A program made the translations under genes and the position numbers. From NCBI GenBank assembly GCA_019247255.1, contig JAFAPJ010000304.1, positions 1 through 6,037 of the forward strand: 6,037 nucleotides of DNA, written 5' to 3'. The notes beneath the pieces were generated by a model. That model had not been told where the DNA came from. It saw only the letters and a program-made list of their open reading frames with translations, and searched no databases. The number at the start of each line of letters is the position of its first letter. The stretch's first letter is position 1. Below, in pieces: positions 5,584 through 6,037 of this stretch. Source of the DNA: Methylobacteriaceae bacterium. GTDB taxonomy: Bacteria; Pseudomonadota; Alphaproteobacteria; Rhizobiales; Beijerinckiaceae.

Positions 5584-6037
5584 CTACTCCGCCGCCGCGG
5601 CGTGGTGACGATCCGGGGCGAGCCGGAACTCGTAGCGCAGGCGGTAAACCTCGCCGCCGGCTTGCGCCTCGTAAGCCGCCACGAGCGAGTTCTTCACCCC
5701 GAACACCGCGTCCTCGTCGAGGTAGCGGTCGCCCTCGACGAAGAGCTGGGTCACGAGCTGCCGATAGCCGGGCGCGGACAGCCAGAAATGAACGTGAGCC
5801 GGGCGGTAGGGATGGCGTCCGAGCGCCGCCAGCATCTCCCCCACCGGGCCGTCGGCGGGGATCGGGTAGGAATGCGGCATGACGCTCGTGAAGCGCACGA
5901 GGCCGTCCGGGCCCGTGCGGAACCGGCCGCGCATGTTGTGCTCTTCCCCGTCGCCGATCTGCGTATCGTAGAAGCCGTCCGGCGATGTGTGCCAGACGTC
6001 GACCTCGGCGCCGGAGAGCGGGCGCCCGGCCTCGTCC
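5584..6037 (-). CDS. Intradiol ring-cleavage dioxygenase, C-terminal part (hydroxyquinol 1,2-dioxygenase-like)
   Basis: Non-heme Fe(III) enzyme that opens a catechol-type ring between the two hydroxyl-bearing carbons; 150 residues are visible, about half of a typical protein of roughly 290, and the N-terminus lies beyond the window edge. All four iron ligands can be placed by their spacing to Acinetobacter catechol 1,2-dioxygenase: Tyr23 in DGFYD, Tyr57 in HSYPIP, and His81 and His83 in RPAHVHF (fragment numbering), with the conserved Arg78. PIPADGPVGEML, GRHPYRPAHVHF and EDAVFGVKNSL look more like hydroxyquinol 1,2-dioxygenases, which produce maleylacetate from 1,2,4-trihydroxybenzene, than like catechol enzymes; this is from family memory. 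An internal ATG at 5934 is not the start, because the domain continues in frame upstream of it. The gene converges on the hydrolase gene and may belong to a separate aromatic-degradation operon. Confidence 0.94.
   Translation of the reverse strand, partial: DEAGRPLSGAEVDVWHTSPDGFYDTQIGDGEEHNMRGRFRTGPDGLVRFTSVMPHSYPIPADGPVGEMLAALGRHPYRPAHVHFWLSAPGYRQLVTQLFVEGDRYLDEDAVFGVKNSLVAAYEAQAGGEVYRLRYEFRLAPDRHHAAAAE

Overview
The base composition (very GC-rich coding sequence with strong third-position G/C bias) and the gene families point to an alphaproteobacterium of the Hyphomicrobiales type (Methylobacterium, Microvirga or Bosea-like). That assignment is inference from codon bias and gene types; no taxonomic marker is present.

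Left part (positions 1-3846, minus strand): a peptide/opine/nickel-family (Dpp/Opp-type) ABC importer operon. It reads, from its promoter end leftwards, as solute-binding protein (2164-3846), first permease (1124-2152), second permease (177-1127) and the beginning of an ATP-binding subunit (1-187, cut by the window edge just after its Walker A lysine). The genes are tightly packed: 11 bp between the first two, a 4-base TTGA overlap between the permeases, and an 11-base overlap into the ATPase.

Middle (3847-3946): a short, comparatively AT-rich divergent control region. It holds three copies of the core G(T/C)ATGC at exactly 19-bp spacing, a good candidate operator array for the GntR-family regulator encoded next to it.

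Right part, plus strand: a GntR/FCD-type regulator (3947-4681, possibly from 3914), overlapping by ATGA with an isochorismatase-fold cysteine hydrolase (4678-5307) of the N-carbamoylsarcosine amidase / maleamate amidohydrolase type. A 276-bp non-coding gap (5308-5583) follows, containing an imperfect 14-bp inverted repeat 120 bp apart, an internal hairpin and a strong GC hairpin that probably terminates the convergent gene. The window ends inside the C-terminal half of an intradiol ring-cleavage dioxygenase (5584-6037, minus strand), most like hydroxyquinol 1,2-dioxygenases.

The simplest reading is a small catabolic locus: the importer brings in an organic substrate, the amidase-like enzyme hydrolyses a C-N bond in it or a product, and the GntR regulator controls both divergent units from the shared region. 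The dioxygenase may belong to a neighbouring aromatic-degradation cluster or to the same pathway; the window alone cannot decide. All proteins belong to known families; I see no clear evidence of a wholly new system. The most notable unexplained items are the 19-bp-phased operator array and the inverted-repeat element at 5323-5470.
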